Shown here one piece after another: positions 1 to 11,300 of a DNA stretch of 64,000 bases. Within the stretch, counting starts at the first letter, position 1; every line of letters starts with the position of its first letter. The DNA comes from Paraconiothyrium sp. Pb-2020. Lineage: Eukaryota; Ascomycota; Dothideomycetes; Pleosporales; Didymosphaeriaceae. The translations under genes and the position numbers were made by a program. The stretch is from NCBI GenBank assembly GCA_022419385.1, contig JAJUBI010000002.1:4712001-4776000 (forward strand), in the 5' to 3' direction. Below the pieces are notes generated by a model. The model saw only the letters and a list, made by a program, of their open reading frames with translations. It was not told where the DNA came from and searched no databases.

Positions 1-438
1 CGAGTTCCATGCCAGCTGCCAATAGCTCTTCACTATCTCTTTCTGGACATTGGCATCATTGTTGGCTGCATCGTCTTGTGACCCAAATGTCGACAGGGCA
101 TAGAGACAAACCGTACTAACCCATGGAATGGACATGCAGGTGCTAATATTGGAAACGGCCAATACTAACCTGATGTAATCGGCAGATCCATCGACTAGGG
201 TAAGCTGTTGTGTGGGCTGCCTCGCACTTGAACCTCTCTGGGCCTCTTCGTCAGAGGAGACGCCTGTGCTATCGGCTGCGAATAGAACCCGCGAGGAGCA
301 CTGTTGATTGTTTGCCACTTCCGACTCAAATTCAAGACTTTCTATCGCGTCAGTCGTAGAACATGACGAGCGATGGAAGGGTTGGGTGTGTAGAAGGGAC
401 CCCGCAGAGCGGATTTGGCCCTGCCAAGTTCGTACCAT
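1..438 (-). CDS. Partial unidentified coding frame, runs off left edge
   Basis: On the minus strand one frame is open from an ATG at 436-438 to the first base of the window, about 146 codons without a stop. I do not recognise the product. The N-terminal half is Ser/Gln-rich and partly acidic. The distal part ends in a more ordinary helical-looking stretch (KSYWQLAWNS at the edge). Two possible splice donors of the GTTAGT type lie in the frame near 181-186 and 119-124, so part of the open frame may be intron. If real, the gene is transcribed divergently from mkk2 and shares its upstream region. The rest of the gene is outside the window, so neither function nor exon structure can be settled here. 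Confidence 0.35.
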   Translation of the reverse strand, partial: MVRTWQGQIRSAGSLLHTQPFHRSSCSTTDAIESLEFESEVANNQQCSSRVLFAADSTGVSSDEEAQRGSSARQPTQQLTLVDGSADYIRLVLAVSNISTCMSIPWVSTVCLYALSTFGSQDDAANNDANVQKEIVKSYWQLAWNS

Positions 439-517
439 ACTTGCGCAAGTGCAGAAACGTCGTCCAGGGCCCGGTTCCTTTGCGGGACCTCAGGCCTGGG
501 TCGACTTTGGTGCTTTT

Positions 518-550
518 GGGGGCTTTTGGGGGCTTTCGGTGGCTTTGGGG
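518..550 (+). other. G-run cluster with G-quadruplex potential
   Basis: Four G-runs lie within 33 bases: GGGGG at 518-522, GGGGG at 528-532, GGTGG at 538-542 and GGGG at 547-550, separated by CTTT-type loops of 4-5 bases. This fits a G-quadruplex pattern (one run is interrupted by a T). It lies between the left-edge gene and mkk2, in their presumed shared upstream region. A regulatory role is inference only. Confidence 0.35.
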
Positions 551-1890
551 TCAGGGCAAGCAGCCTCCTCGATTCACCTTCCGCCGCCATTCGGCTTTCT
601 TACGGGCGTGGAAGAGCATGTGCAGCGTTCGCAGCAGCAGGTCCAACGTCAGCCACCGCTGGTGGTCGTGTGTCCACCATGACGATTGGTGGGTGTGGAG
701 GGCTCGGAGGCCAGCCGCGTGGTGGCCAGGGGGACATGGCGGGAGCTGGTCTGTCGGGCCTGGGGAGCGACGGTTCGGGAGACATGCAGTCCCTGAGGCT
801 TGCACTGGCTGCGCTGCTGCACGATGCTGGTCGATGATGTATTTGCGTAGACACACAGAGATGCCAACGTCAGACGCGACGTCCCCTTTCCAGCGCATGC
901 TTCATTAGCCCAGACCCTCGAATAAGAGGCGTCTACGTTGCGGGCTGGGTCTTGAAACAGACAAGAATCCACTCAAAAAGGCGCCTCCCTCAGCGCTTGC
1001 AAGCGTCCCACTTCCATCGAGCCACTCAAGCGGGGTGCAAAGCGCCTGCGCCGCAACGCAACCTCCTTCCCCAGGTGTCTCCCCAAGCTCTCCCGGACCC
1101 GATATCCTTCGTCACGCTCGTTTTGCCTTCCTCCGGCGCCGTGCCGCACACTGCATCTATCTCTGTGCTTCACGTGCGCTCGTCTGCTGCCACAGGCTGT
1201 TCTCCCGCCCACGGCCCATTCCTCTTCCCTGCAAGCCTCATCACTCGCACGCGCCAACTCCTCCACCACCTCCACCACGCCGCCTCGACAGCCCCTCCCA
1301 AGGCGACTGTTCTGAAACCTTCCTCGACTCACATCCGCTGCATTTGCTTGCTTGCCCACCGCGACCTCGAACCCACCCTCAGCCGCTCGCCCGCGCCTGC
1401 ACCATCCCACACCTTCTCCTAGTAGCCGCGACTCGCGGCCGCCCACGTCACTGAATCGCCTACGAGGCAGGCGCTCAGCGTTCCACCACGAAGCTACACA
1501 CCGCGCCCTGTTTGCGTTGCTGCCACGCCCGGCGTCTTTTGGAATAACAGGAACCGTGGGAGAGTCGGTCCGCGTCCTTCGGCTGACGGCAGCTATCCGC
1601 CCCGCTGGGTTCTAGGAGCTCTCCACGTGCGACCTCGATCTTCCACACACGACACCCCTCACTGTCGTCACACCCACTGCGAGCTGCAACCGCAGATACA
1701 CTCCACCCGTCTGCAACGGTTCCCCATTACCGCGTCACGGCCGCACCCACCCGCATCCCGCCCAACTCCAGGAGGCTTGCAGTCCTCTGTTGGCCTTGTC
1801 AGCGCTGCGTGAAAGCGCAAGTCTGCAGACATTCACATGCAACACCCTGCATACCCGGACACGCACTCGTCACCCTCGAGCCAGCCCGCC
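551..1890 (+). promoter_or_regulatory. Upstream region and pyrimidine-rich leader of mkk2
   Basis: About 1.3 kb without a convincing gene. From about 1000 onward the plus strand is very rich in C and CT/CA runs, typical of fungal promoters and 5' leaders near the transcription start. Several 80-180 residue frames cross it in all registers, but they are Pro/Ser/Arg-rich translations of the biased composition. An in-frame upstream ATG lies at 1837 (see mkk2). Confidence 0.4.
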
Positions 1891-3434
1891 ATGTCCTCCC
1901 CCGCGCCACTCCTCCGGCCGCCGATCCCAGGCGCCCGCTCTCAGAGTGGCAGCCGTACACCTCGACTTGGGCTCTCCATACCCCCATCGCCTCATGCACG
2001 GCCGGTCGTAAATGGTATAAGTGACGCGCAGACACTCGCCAGACCCGCCCCTCCTAAGCTACACTTGTCGACCCCTATGGGCACCAGCCAGACCCCGCAC
2101 GAAGGTCGTGCGCAGCCGAGAGGACTACCACCGCTACAGATTGGTCCTGGCCTTTCGCCAGCGGGAGGCTCAAGCGATGCGAGTGCGCATTCGAGATCCG
2201 GCAGCTTTGGCGAGGTCCCGGCAAATGGTTCGGCTTCCTCATTCAACGGGGCTCTCGGGTTCCCAGGCCTGCAGAGGGGCTCAGATCCTATCTCGGCGAT
2301 ATCCCAGGGTGGGAGTGATAGCGCTCCATCCATGGAGAGGGAGAACAGCAACCAGCCGCTGCCCGACTTGGAGCGACTGGCTGCCGAAAAAGGGGCACCT
2401 CTGGATGTGGATGATCTGGACGATGTGGGCTTTAAAGCAGCTTCTGCAAAAGGCTTGATCGAAGAGAAGGACAATCTGGGCGAGGGTGCTGGAGGCGCAG
2501 TGACTAAGTGTGTGCTCAGAGGTGGAACGAAGGTCTTTGCTCTCAAGGTATGTTGCAGCCTCTACCCTTCATTCCAGCTAACAGACATATCAGATCATCA
2601 CAACAAACCCAGACCCAGACGTTAAGAAACAGATTGTGCGCGAGCTCAACTTCAACCGCGAATGCGCAAGTGATCATATCTGCAAATACTACGGTGCTTT
2701 TGTAGATGACAGCACCGGAACCATCAGCATTGCCATGGAATTCTGCGAAGGAGGATCCTTGGACTCCGTATATCGTGAGGTCAAGAAGTTGGGCGGTCGA
2801 ACTGGCGAGAAGGTCCTCGGCAAAGTCGCAGAAGGTGTTCTTAACGGCCTAACCTACCTTCACGCACGTCGCATTATCCATCGTGACATCAAGCCTAGCA
2901 ACATCCTTCTTTGTCGTAACGGACAAGTCAAGCTGTGCGACTTCGGCGTTTCCGGAGAGTTCGGTACCAAAGGAGACGCCAACACCTTCATCGGAACATC
3001 ATACTACATGGCACCTGAGCGGATCACTGGCCAAAGCTACACCATCACGAGTGACGTGTGGAGCTTGGGCGTTACATTGTTAGAAGTAGCGCAACACCGA
3101 TTTCCGTTCCCTGCGGATGGCACTGAAATGAACCCTCGCGCTGGGCTCATTGACTTGCTCACTTACATTGTGCGACAACCGATTCCGAAGCTCAAAGACG
3201 AACCAGAGAACGGCATCCGGTGGTCCGAAAACTTTAAGTATTTCATTGAGTGCTGGTAGGTTTCACTCTATCGATATTGGCGACATGACGCTGACCTGAA
3301 ATAGTCTTGAAAAAGAACCCCCGCGACGAGCCTCGCCATGGCGCATGTTAGACCACCCATGGATGCTCGAGATGAAGACGAAGAAAGTCAACATGGCCCA
3401 TTTCTTGAAGCAAGTTTGGGATTGGAAAGATTAG
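1891..3434 (+). CDS. mkk2: MAP kinase kinase Mkk2 of the cell-wall-integrity pathway
   Basis: Three exons (1891-2547, 2594-3255, 3305-3434) encode 482 residues. The dual-specificity kinase relays the signal from a Bck1-type MAPKKK to the Slt2/Mps1 MAPK for wall integrity, in the cytoplasm. The first ~190 residues are a Ser/Pro-rich, low-complexity regulatory tail. The kinase domain follows: glycine loop GEGAGG (197-202), catalytic Lys in FALK (219), HRDIKPSN (315-322), DFGVS (335-339) and MAPE (358-361). The activation segment GTKGDANTF matches filamentous fungal Mkk2 proteins as I know them, not Pbs2 or Ste7. The C-terminal exon gives a short DHPWM-type tail. I chose ATG 1891 because its context (GCCATGT) is better and family members begin MSSPAPLLRPP. 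ATG 1837 in the same frame would add 18 residues. The neighbouring FRS1 gene lies downstream on the same strand. Confidence 0.92.
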
Positions 3435-4183
3435 ATTCGTTTCACGATTTAGCGATTTTCGATTCAGCGGGCGACTCTTCTTTGCAACCATGTTCCTCCC
3501 ATATTGGGAACCATATCTAGGGTCGTGTGCAGGGCACAGATTACGGCGAGATGGCACAATTTTAGGACATATGGGAGGCTTCGATGGAGAAAGCATCATA
3601 ACCGGCATGCATGGGATGTTTGGTTCGGAGTTCCACATGATTTAATGGATTGCTAAGAGGCATTGTATGAGCAGGGGTTGGACTGTTGAAGATGGCTGAT
3701 CATCATGGATCGCCATGGAACGCCATGCGCTGGCTGGCATGGGCGGGCGTGTTGTTTTGTCCTGTCACGCCGACTAGCATGTTCTGGAATGCGGGATACC
3801 CTAAATAAATATACACCAAAGCAGTTTCACACAAACATACATTTTTGGCATGACTTAGGTGGACTTGAATAAAATCCTGCGTCCGTTGCTCACCCGCTGC
3901 TGCTGGAACGCATTCTGGTGGGTCGCACGTCGGAGAAAAGGTCGGGCCGCTCAACTTCCGATGCGACCAATGGCTCTCGGAATTGAGTCAGAAGAGGACT
4001 ACTGAGTCAACTTTGTGTTTCGCCGCAGAACGCTCTGGCGTGTCGATTCTAGCTTCCAAAGGTTCTCGCGCAGTCCGAACTAACACGAGGCACCGAAGCT
4101 TCTTGCGATTGCGCCCATCGCAACTTCCTCAGTTGCCCCACCATACCATTTCTGCCCCGCGCATACGACGATAATCGCCCGCC
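3435..4183. other. Intergenic region mkk2 to FRS1
   Basis: About 750 bases hold the mkk2 3' region and the FRS1 promoter. A minus-strand frame at 3703-3954 (83 codons) has no recognisable features and I regard it as chance. No RNA gene or repeat is seen. Confidence 0.5.
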
Positions 4184-6169
4184 ATGCCAACCATTACCGT
4201 GGATAAGGCAGCCCTCTTCAAAGAATTGGGGAGGGAATACACAACAGAAGAGTTCGACGAGCTATGTTTCGAATTTGGCATCGAGCTGGACGAGGACACG
4301 AGCCAGAGCACGAAGCCTGAGGACCAGGCGCAGCCACCGCAGCTCAAGATCGAGATACCTGCCAACCGATATGACATGTTATGCTTCGAGGGTATTGCAT
4401 TGAATCTGCGGGTCTTCTTAGAGAAGCAACAGCTACCAAAATGGACGCTTACCCCACCCCAGTCTGGGGAGCTCGAAACGATCACAGTGAAGGAGGAGGT
4501 AAGTCTATACAATTCGGCACCAGAAACGGCCCAGGAAATTGACTTTGCCCCAGACAACACAGATTCGGCCATTGGTCTCCGGTGTCGTACTACGGAACAT
4601 CAAGTTCACTCAAGAGCGTTATGACTCGTTCATCGCACTGCAGGACAAGCTACACCAGAATCTGGCGCGACAGAGGACACTGGTGTCAATTGGAACGCAC
4701 GATCTTGACAGTATGTTCTGTGCGAAGGATTGATGAATAACACGTGCTAAAGATGTACAGCTATCAAGGGCCCTTTCACATACGAAGCTCTTCCGCCTGA
4801 GGAGATCAAGTTCATTCCTTTGAATCAGTCTAAGGAGCTGAACGGGAAGGAGCTTATGGAGTTCTACGATGTGCGTCCTCAATCTCCACATAATCAGCCT
4901 AACTGACCCAGAGTAGAAAGATAAGCATCTTGGCCGCTACCTGCACATCATTCGAGACTCGCCGGTCTACCCAGTGATCTATGACTCCAACCGCACCGTC
5001 CTCTCATTACCGCCGATCATAAACGGAAACCACAGTAAAATCACCCTTGACACGAAGAATGTCTTAATCGAGATCACAGCATTGGACAAGACGAAGGTCG
5101 AAATCGTCAATCACATACTAGTCGCTATGTTCGCAGGTTACGCGGAGTCAATAGAACCGCTCAAGATTATCTCACCCCACAACAACGAGTCAAGAGAATC
5201 GCCAGACCTTACTCCACGAGTCTTCCCCGCCGAGGTTGATTATCTTAACCAAGTTACTGGCCTTGACCTTCCCCCAGACGAAATCTCAAAGCTTCTAGCG
5301 AAGATGGGCTACGACGTCAAGTCATCAAGCTCAGACAAGAACATCCTCGATGTCGCCGTGCCCATCACCAGAGCAGATGTGCTCCACCAAGCCGACATAA
5401 TGGAGGATTACGCCATCGCATACGGCTTCAACAAGCTCCCCCGCTTCTACCCCAATAAGTCTTCTGCCGTCGCAGCTCCCCTACCCATCAACAAGCTCGC
5501 CGACATAGTCCGCCACGAATCTGCATCAGCAGGCTGGACAGAAGTCCTCCCGCTGATTCTTTGCTCTCATGAGGAGAACTTTGCGTGGCTCAATCGCAAG
5601 GACGACGGCAACACGGCCATCAAGCTCGCCAACCCCAAGACCGCTGAATACCAACTCGTCCGCACATCTCTGCTCCCGGGTCTCCTCAAGACGATCAACT
5701 CGAACAGGCATCATGCTGTGCCTATCAAGGTCTTCGAGGTCAGCGACGTCGGTTTCAAAGATGAGTCGCAGGAGAGGAAGACGAGGAATGAGAGGCATTT
5801 CGCAGCGGCCATCATGGGCAAGACTAGCGGATTCGAGCAGGTACACGGGTTGCTGGATCGGTTGATGTTGATGTTGAGGTCGGTTTTCATCACGAGAGAA
5901 GAGGGGCTGAAGAACCCCAAGCTAGGCGGGTACTGGATTGAGGAGGTTGACGGTAAGTTGCTGCGATGACCAACTTATACAGGATGTGGTACTAACGAAC
6001 GTCAGACCCGACTTTCCTCAAGGGACACTCCGCTGCCATCAAGCTGAATCTCGACGGCAAGAACCACACCATCGGCGTCTTCGGTATCTTGCATCCTTCC
6101 GTTCTGCAGAAGTTCGAGCTGCCGTATCCCGTCAGCACCGTCGAGTTCAATCTCGAGGTCTTCATGTAG
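4184..6169 (+). CDS. FRS1: Phenylalanine--tRNA ligase beta subunit (cytosolic)
   Basis: Five exons (4184-4498, 4563-4710, 4761-4870, 4917-5952, 6006-6169) give 590 residues, close to the usual ~590-600 of eukaryotic cytosolic PheRS beta. Introns are 46-64 bp. The enzyme is an alpha2-beta2 tetramer that charges tRNA-Phe. The beta chain carries the B3/4 editing domain and the B5 domain and structurally supports the alpha catalytic site. Visible blocks are the N-terminal KIEIPANRYDMLCFEGIAL region, the central B3/4 region (IYDSNRTVLSLPPIING), the B5 domain (from TPRVFPAEVDYLNQ, with ITRADVLHQADIMEDYAIAY), and the C-terminal core (YQLVRTSLLPGLLKT, FEVSDVG, GVFGILHPSVLQKF). All junctions keep frame, so the gene looks intact. 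It converges with the aldoxime dehydratase gene 167 bp downstream. Confidence 0.95.
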
Positions 6170-6336
6170 AGAGTTTTGGAAAGAAAACCTGAGTGCAAGT
6201 ACACCGTTGAAGTGGCGCAGTTTACGTAGAGTAAGTACGATAGAGATACCTCATCCGCCTTTTCGGAAGATCAGAATCAAAAAAGTTCACACCAACAACA
6301 CCAAGACTTCATATACCTCGTTTTCAAAGTTTTGTC

Positions 6337-7446
6337 CTACGGCATCAAAGTGTCACCCTCCATCTCCACACACCCCATAACCCCCGTCCCAACCCTGCAA
6401 TTTACATACTCCCACCTCGCATCCCCCTCCTTGATCACACTAACCTCATGCCACGTCCTCAACCTCCTATCCTCCGGAAACGCCTTATAATGCGCCAGCG
6501 CCCCGCGCCAGATCTTCAAATGACTGCCATGCGTCTTACTCCACCGTTCCAAATCCTCAAGATTGTGAAAGAACCCCGCGCCGCATGATTCTTTCCTCTC
6601 TCCCCGTTCATCCCCATTACGCAAGTATCTGATCCCCATGCACCCCGTCTCCGCTCGATTGCCGTTGAGATACGCCAGCCCCGCGCGCAGTGTAGGTTCT
6701 AGCTTCCCCTCGTACGCCTCCCTCTCTTCCTCCTCGCAGTTCTCCCACCACTGCCCTGAGCGGATGTGCACTACATTCTGCCTATTCGATCCGCTAAGCA
6801 CCTTTCCTATCGCCTCTTCCTCACGCAGGTCCTCTTCCCCCGCCCCGTGCGCTTTTCCTTCAGATGGTGCAGATCGAGGGAAAAGATCATGCGCGGAATC
6901 TGGAATCCGATCCCGGGCCGCGCCCCAGTACGTCGCTAGATCGTGCTCCTGCACCTGCGTGCCTGGCAGGCGCGCGAGGCCGGGGAGGTAGTCTGTTCCC
7001 GCGTAGTTTGTTTCGAGGCGGGAGGTGGGGGTGGTGAAGGATTCTTTCCAGAGGCCGATGTGTTTGCGGGCTTCCTCGTTCGTGTTCGTCCAAATGCGGA
7101 TAAGGTCGGGGCCTCGTATGTGTTGGGAGTCAGGATTCGATGATGAAGAGATCCAGTAGCAGACCCAGATTCTGGAGCCGGGGAGGTCGCCGTTCGTGGG
7201 GTCGATTAGGGTGAAAGACTCATAGACGCTGTGTGAGGATTCGATCCATGTCTGAATTTGCTCCCGGGCTTGCTCGAGTGCTTCTGTGGTGTTGGGGTTG
7301 GTCGAATGGGTCTGTAAGCCAACGTAGAGGGTGTGGATATGTGTGGTAGAGGAGGGAAGGGTAATGGTGTAGCGGGGAACTGGGAGGATATGGTTTGGAG
7401 GTTTCCGGAGGGGATAGGTTCGTGCGGAAGGGATGGGGCAAGCCAT
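6337..7446 (-). CDS. Haem-containing phenylacetaldoxime dehydratase family protein
   Basis: A single uninterrupted frame of 369 residues, near the usual ~350-380 of aldoxime dehydratases (Oxd family). These enzymes use ferrous haem to dehydrate aldoximes directly to nitriles in the cytosol. The diagnostic C-terminal half is present: GCMGIRYLRN, CGAGFFHNLEDLERW, then THGSHLKIW and LRTWHEVSVI, ending WEYVNCRVGTGVMG. By analogy with bacterial Oxd, His309 (in SHLKIW) would be the proximal haem ligand and His333 (in WHEV) the distal catalytic His. That assignment is inference from motif position; the spacing is about three residues longer than in the bacterial enzyme. No nitrilase or amidase gene lies nearby, so the physiological substrate is not indicated. 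The 3' end converges with FRS1. Confidence 0.88.
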   Translation of the reverse strand: MACPIPSARTYPLRKPPNHILPVPRYTITLPSSTTHIHTLYVGLQTHSTNPNTTEALEQAREQIQTWIESSHSVYESFTLIDPTNGDLPGSRIWVCYWISSSSNPDSQHIRGPDLIRIWTNTNEEARKHIGLWKESFTTPTSRLETNYAGTDYLPGLARLPGTQVQEHDLATYWGAARDRIPDSAHDLFPRSAPSEGKAHGAGEEDLREEEAIGKVLSGSNRQNVVHIRSGQWWENCEEEEREAYEGKLEPTLRAGLAYLNGNRAETGCMGIRYLRNGDERGERKESCGAGFFHNLEDLERWSKTHGSHLKIWRGALAHYKAFPEDRRLRTWHEVSVIKEGDARWEYVNCRVGTGVMGCVEMEGDTLMP

Positions 7447-8369
7447 GTGGAGATGAAAGGGAATTGGTTGTAATGGTGCTTAAGAGGTTGTGAAAATTTG
7501 CCAAAGATAAGGCGTGATATAGAGTTCTTCGAGTTGCTGTTGTGAACTCAACCTGAAGGTCTCTCCGTAGATTTCACGGGTGCTGGTACGTAGGAACAAT
7601 GCGGTTGAAGGGAGAGATGGGTAAGAGGTTCTACTACAAAATTGAAACGAGGGAGGCCATATCTCTGTGTACTGACTGGTATGCTATAAGGATGGTAACA
7701 GCTTGCCTTTCAGTGTATGCACAGCTTGGCAACGCTGTTAGTCCGGGGTCACTCCGCTTCAGCGGATATGGCGGATAAGGCGGGGTGCGTGTATTTTATC
7801 TGGGGTAGATGTTGTTTGGAAGTGAGGATGTTAGTCAGACGTGACGTAATCGACTCCAGCCTCCCGCAATCGACGCGTCGGTCCTTGCTACAACACCTAC
7901 CTGGAACGACTCCTGTCCGCGATATATATCCAGAAGCACATATAATAGCAGGCTATAAGTCTCTTGAAGTTCTCTATCAATATTTATAGAGTAGAACACG
8001 GTTGCTCGTTCGCACTAGAGGCCGATAGCGCAATGGTTAAGAAGTCGTCGCCCTCCTTAGGATGCGCCTACCTTCGCATCCCGACGTGCTCCCTATTGCA
8101 CCGAAGACCGATACCGAGGGTACGGATCTAGAGTGAACATGACTGGCCCTTTTCAAGCGCCAATTTGTTGCTATCGTATTTGTTGTACCTACGCGCCATG
8201 CTTCGCTTTTCGAGACAGATGACCCTGCAGGGGCATGCATGCGGCACAGCAATCTCAGTCCAATCAGGGCATCGATCAGCCACACTGAGTGAAAGGCGCA
8301 GCCGTGTCATCGTCTCATAAAGTTCGACAGTCTGGCCTGCGTAGACAGCACTGAGCATTCAACGCTGCA
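7447..8369. promoter_or_regulatory. Divergent upstream region of the aldoxime dehydratase and ATPase-nuclease genes
   Basis: About 920 bases between two divergent start codons (7446 minus, 8370 plus). No supported gene. A tRNA-like fragment near 8020-8095 does not fold as a tRNA (see rejected items). The stretch presumably holds both promoters. Confidence 0.45.
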
Positions 8370-11300
8370 ATGACTGACGAAGACGTCCCTCTTGCAGTGA
8401 GGTACAAAAAGGCCCTAGAACACTTGGGAAATGGGGAACCATCGACCGCGTTCGAAGCCGAGGCCATTCTCGATGGGATACGAGTCGAAAAGGGTTATCT
8501 TGATGAGGAGACATTAGAGGATGTGCAAGCAATGAGAAATAGCAGCCGTCAGACGATTTTACGTCTTGTGGAGAAAGGTAAAGAAACAGAAGCCGCGTAT
8601 ACCAAAAGGTAAGGGCATGAAAACCGTTCCAACCACGCTTGTTGTATGTTGAATAAATCCAGCATCTCCGAACAACTATATTCGTCCAAATACCGTTTTC
8701 TCTATGAGCTGATACAGAACGCCGATGACTCCAACTTTTTTGACGCCAAAACATCGAACAAGCTCCCTCATGTACACTTCCAGGTGACACCGGCGACTCT
8801 GGTTGTGGATACTAACGAAGACGGGTTTACTCGTGCCAACATCGAAGCCATCTGTGCAACAGGGAAGAGTTCAAAGAAAGCTACGGCCTCAGACAACCAC
8901 ATCGGCGAAAAAGGCTTCGGTTTCAAGTCTGTTTTCTCTGTTGCTGATGAAGTACACGTGCAGTCAGGCCTCTGGAACTTCCGATTCAAACACAAGCAAG
9001 GAGAAGACGGGTTAGGGATGGTGACCCCTCTGAAAGCGTCTTTGGAGACACTACCATCCGATGTTGTCACAAGGATAACTCTCGTACTTTCGGACTCTAG
9101 TATCAACGCTTACGAACGTCTGCTTGATGCAATCGCCCAAATACCCGAAACCACCATCTTACATCTTCACAACCTCCGCAACATCATGGTCACTAAAATG
9201 AGCGACGGCGTCTCATCCACAACCTCCATGACTAAGAGTGTTCCCTACGGCATGACTGTGAGTATTCGTGTTCAGACGAAGGCTGCAGGTGAATGGGAGA
9301 ATCTTCATGAGAACAAATTCTATACGTTTGCGGGACACCTCAAATCGATGCCGCATGACAGTCGGCGACGCAACCGCACAGATGCCACAGTGAATTTGGC
9401 GTTTCCGATAGATGCAGAAACCCAGAAACCGAAGATAAGCGCATCCGGCCAACATGTGTTTGCCTATCTGCCATTATATCGATTACCCGTACAGGTATGT
9501 GCAAAAAGTCAAGAGTCACTAGTGCACTCCTAAGCATCGTGCGTCCTCGAACAATTTGGTGCACATGCATCTTCGCACGCCTCTGCTCAATCCATGTCAA
9601 CTCATGTGGCACAGTGTCTGACAGTCTATAGTTCATCATACAGTCGGATTTCATCACATCTGCAAGTCGTGAGAGCTTGATAGAATGCGCCTGGAATGAA
9701 GCCCTCCGAAACGGCATCGCAGAAGCTTTTTGTGATGCCATCACTACGTTCGCGACCGGAAATCACCCCTTAAGACATTTGTGGCTGCAATATCTTCCGA
9801 AGGACGTCATGCACAACAATTTCTGGCAGCAACTGTATCCTTTGATCAAGTCTAGATTACAAGATATGCCTGTGTTGCAAACGTGGCAGGGCGGGTTGTT
9901 CAAGTCGCCTGTGAAGCTACGCCGGCTTCCACCTGACTTCATCCACGAAGGCAGTCCTCTCTTCAGGGATACATTAGACGATATTTACCTCGCACAGAAT
10001 TATGACCATTCGCGTAATGGTTTATTGGCGGACCTCGGTGTGCTTGTCTTGTGCTATGCTGATGAAATATCACGGATCGAGGCGGATCTTGTGCGTTCGG
10101 ATTCGCGGCTCAAAAGCCGTACAACGCTCAACACATGGCATCAAGCCTGTGCCAGGTTTCTACTGAATACTCTCGAACAACAAGGCTCAATGGATACCAT
10201 TCATCACCGTATCAGAAGGCTGGCTATCATTCCGATCAATAACGGAAGGTCATGGACCGGTGCACCTGGCGTTAGTCCTGGTGGAGTTGACAAGATATAC
10301 TTCCCAAAGACTGGTGCAGTCGAAATACCTAAAAACATCGGATTAAACCTGGTGCATGTTCCTGCTGCTACAATGCCCCTGCGTAAGGATCTTTTCCGCA
10401 AGCTAGGAGTACAAGAGTGTCCCAAGGATAAAGTACTTTCGAGAATTCAAAAGGCACATGAAAATAGATCGTTTGGATACGCGCGTCCCATACAAGACGT
10501 TCTAGAAGAGCTTCAGTATCTGTTCCATCATCACCCTCACCCCGAATTCCTGAGTTCGTGGATTCTCATTCCTTTATCAACTTCCAAGGTCGTTCGTGCG
10601 TCGGACGCAAGACCGCTTTATTTCCTATCGGCCAAAGAATACGACACACAAAATCTGCTTCCTAGCAGCTTCATAGAAAAGTACCAACCGAACGGGGTAG
10701 CCAACTTTGTTTCTCAGAAGCTATCCGGGTTTCCGGAGTCTCGGACAAATAGCCAAGGCTATCTTTGGAAAGACTGGCTTCGACTTGCTACAGGTGCATT
10801 CTATCACCCTCGTCTTGTCAGCTACCCCGGATTATTCAGGCGCTGCATCCCAAAGACGATGCTTGCGGTACTGGAACATAAACCTGAAAAATTTGTGGGT
10901 ATGTTAAAAGCGCATTGGAATGAGTACAAGAAAGAGTTCCATTTTGTCGTTGATGAGCTCCAGTCTTTGGAGGTTCCTTGTACGTTCGGATCGTCTCATA
11001 AGCTTCGGGAATGTTACTTGCCAAGCGACGAGATCATGTCAAAGAGACAATCACTGCTAGCTGAAGGCTGCATCCCTATCGTAAAGCTTCCCAGTCCGTG
11101 GATTCAGGAAACAAGACACGAATGGGGTTTCTTGGGTGATCTTGGCGTTGCGTCCACGGTCGATCTGAAGTTTTACATCACCATTCACCGGCGTGAGACA
11201 TGGCGACAACAGGACTGGGATAAAGCTTCAACAAATCCAAGGGATATCCTGATAGCTATGTATACAGGTCTGACTGGTTTAGCGACTGCAAATGACTACG

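Noticed and set aside
8020..8095. tRNA-like fragment with an A-box (TAGCGCAATGGTTA) and a weak B-box (CTTCGCATCCC)
   Set aside because: The B-box departs from GGTTCGANNCC, no acceptor or anticodon stem can be paired, and no terminator follows. At most a tRNA-derived relic.
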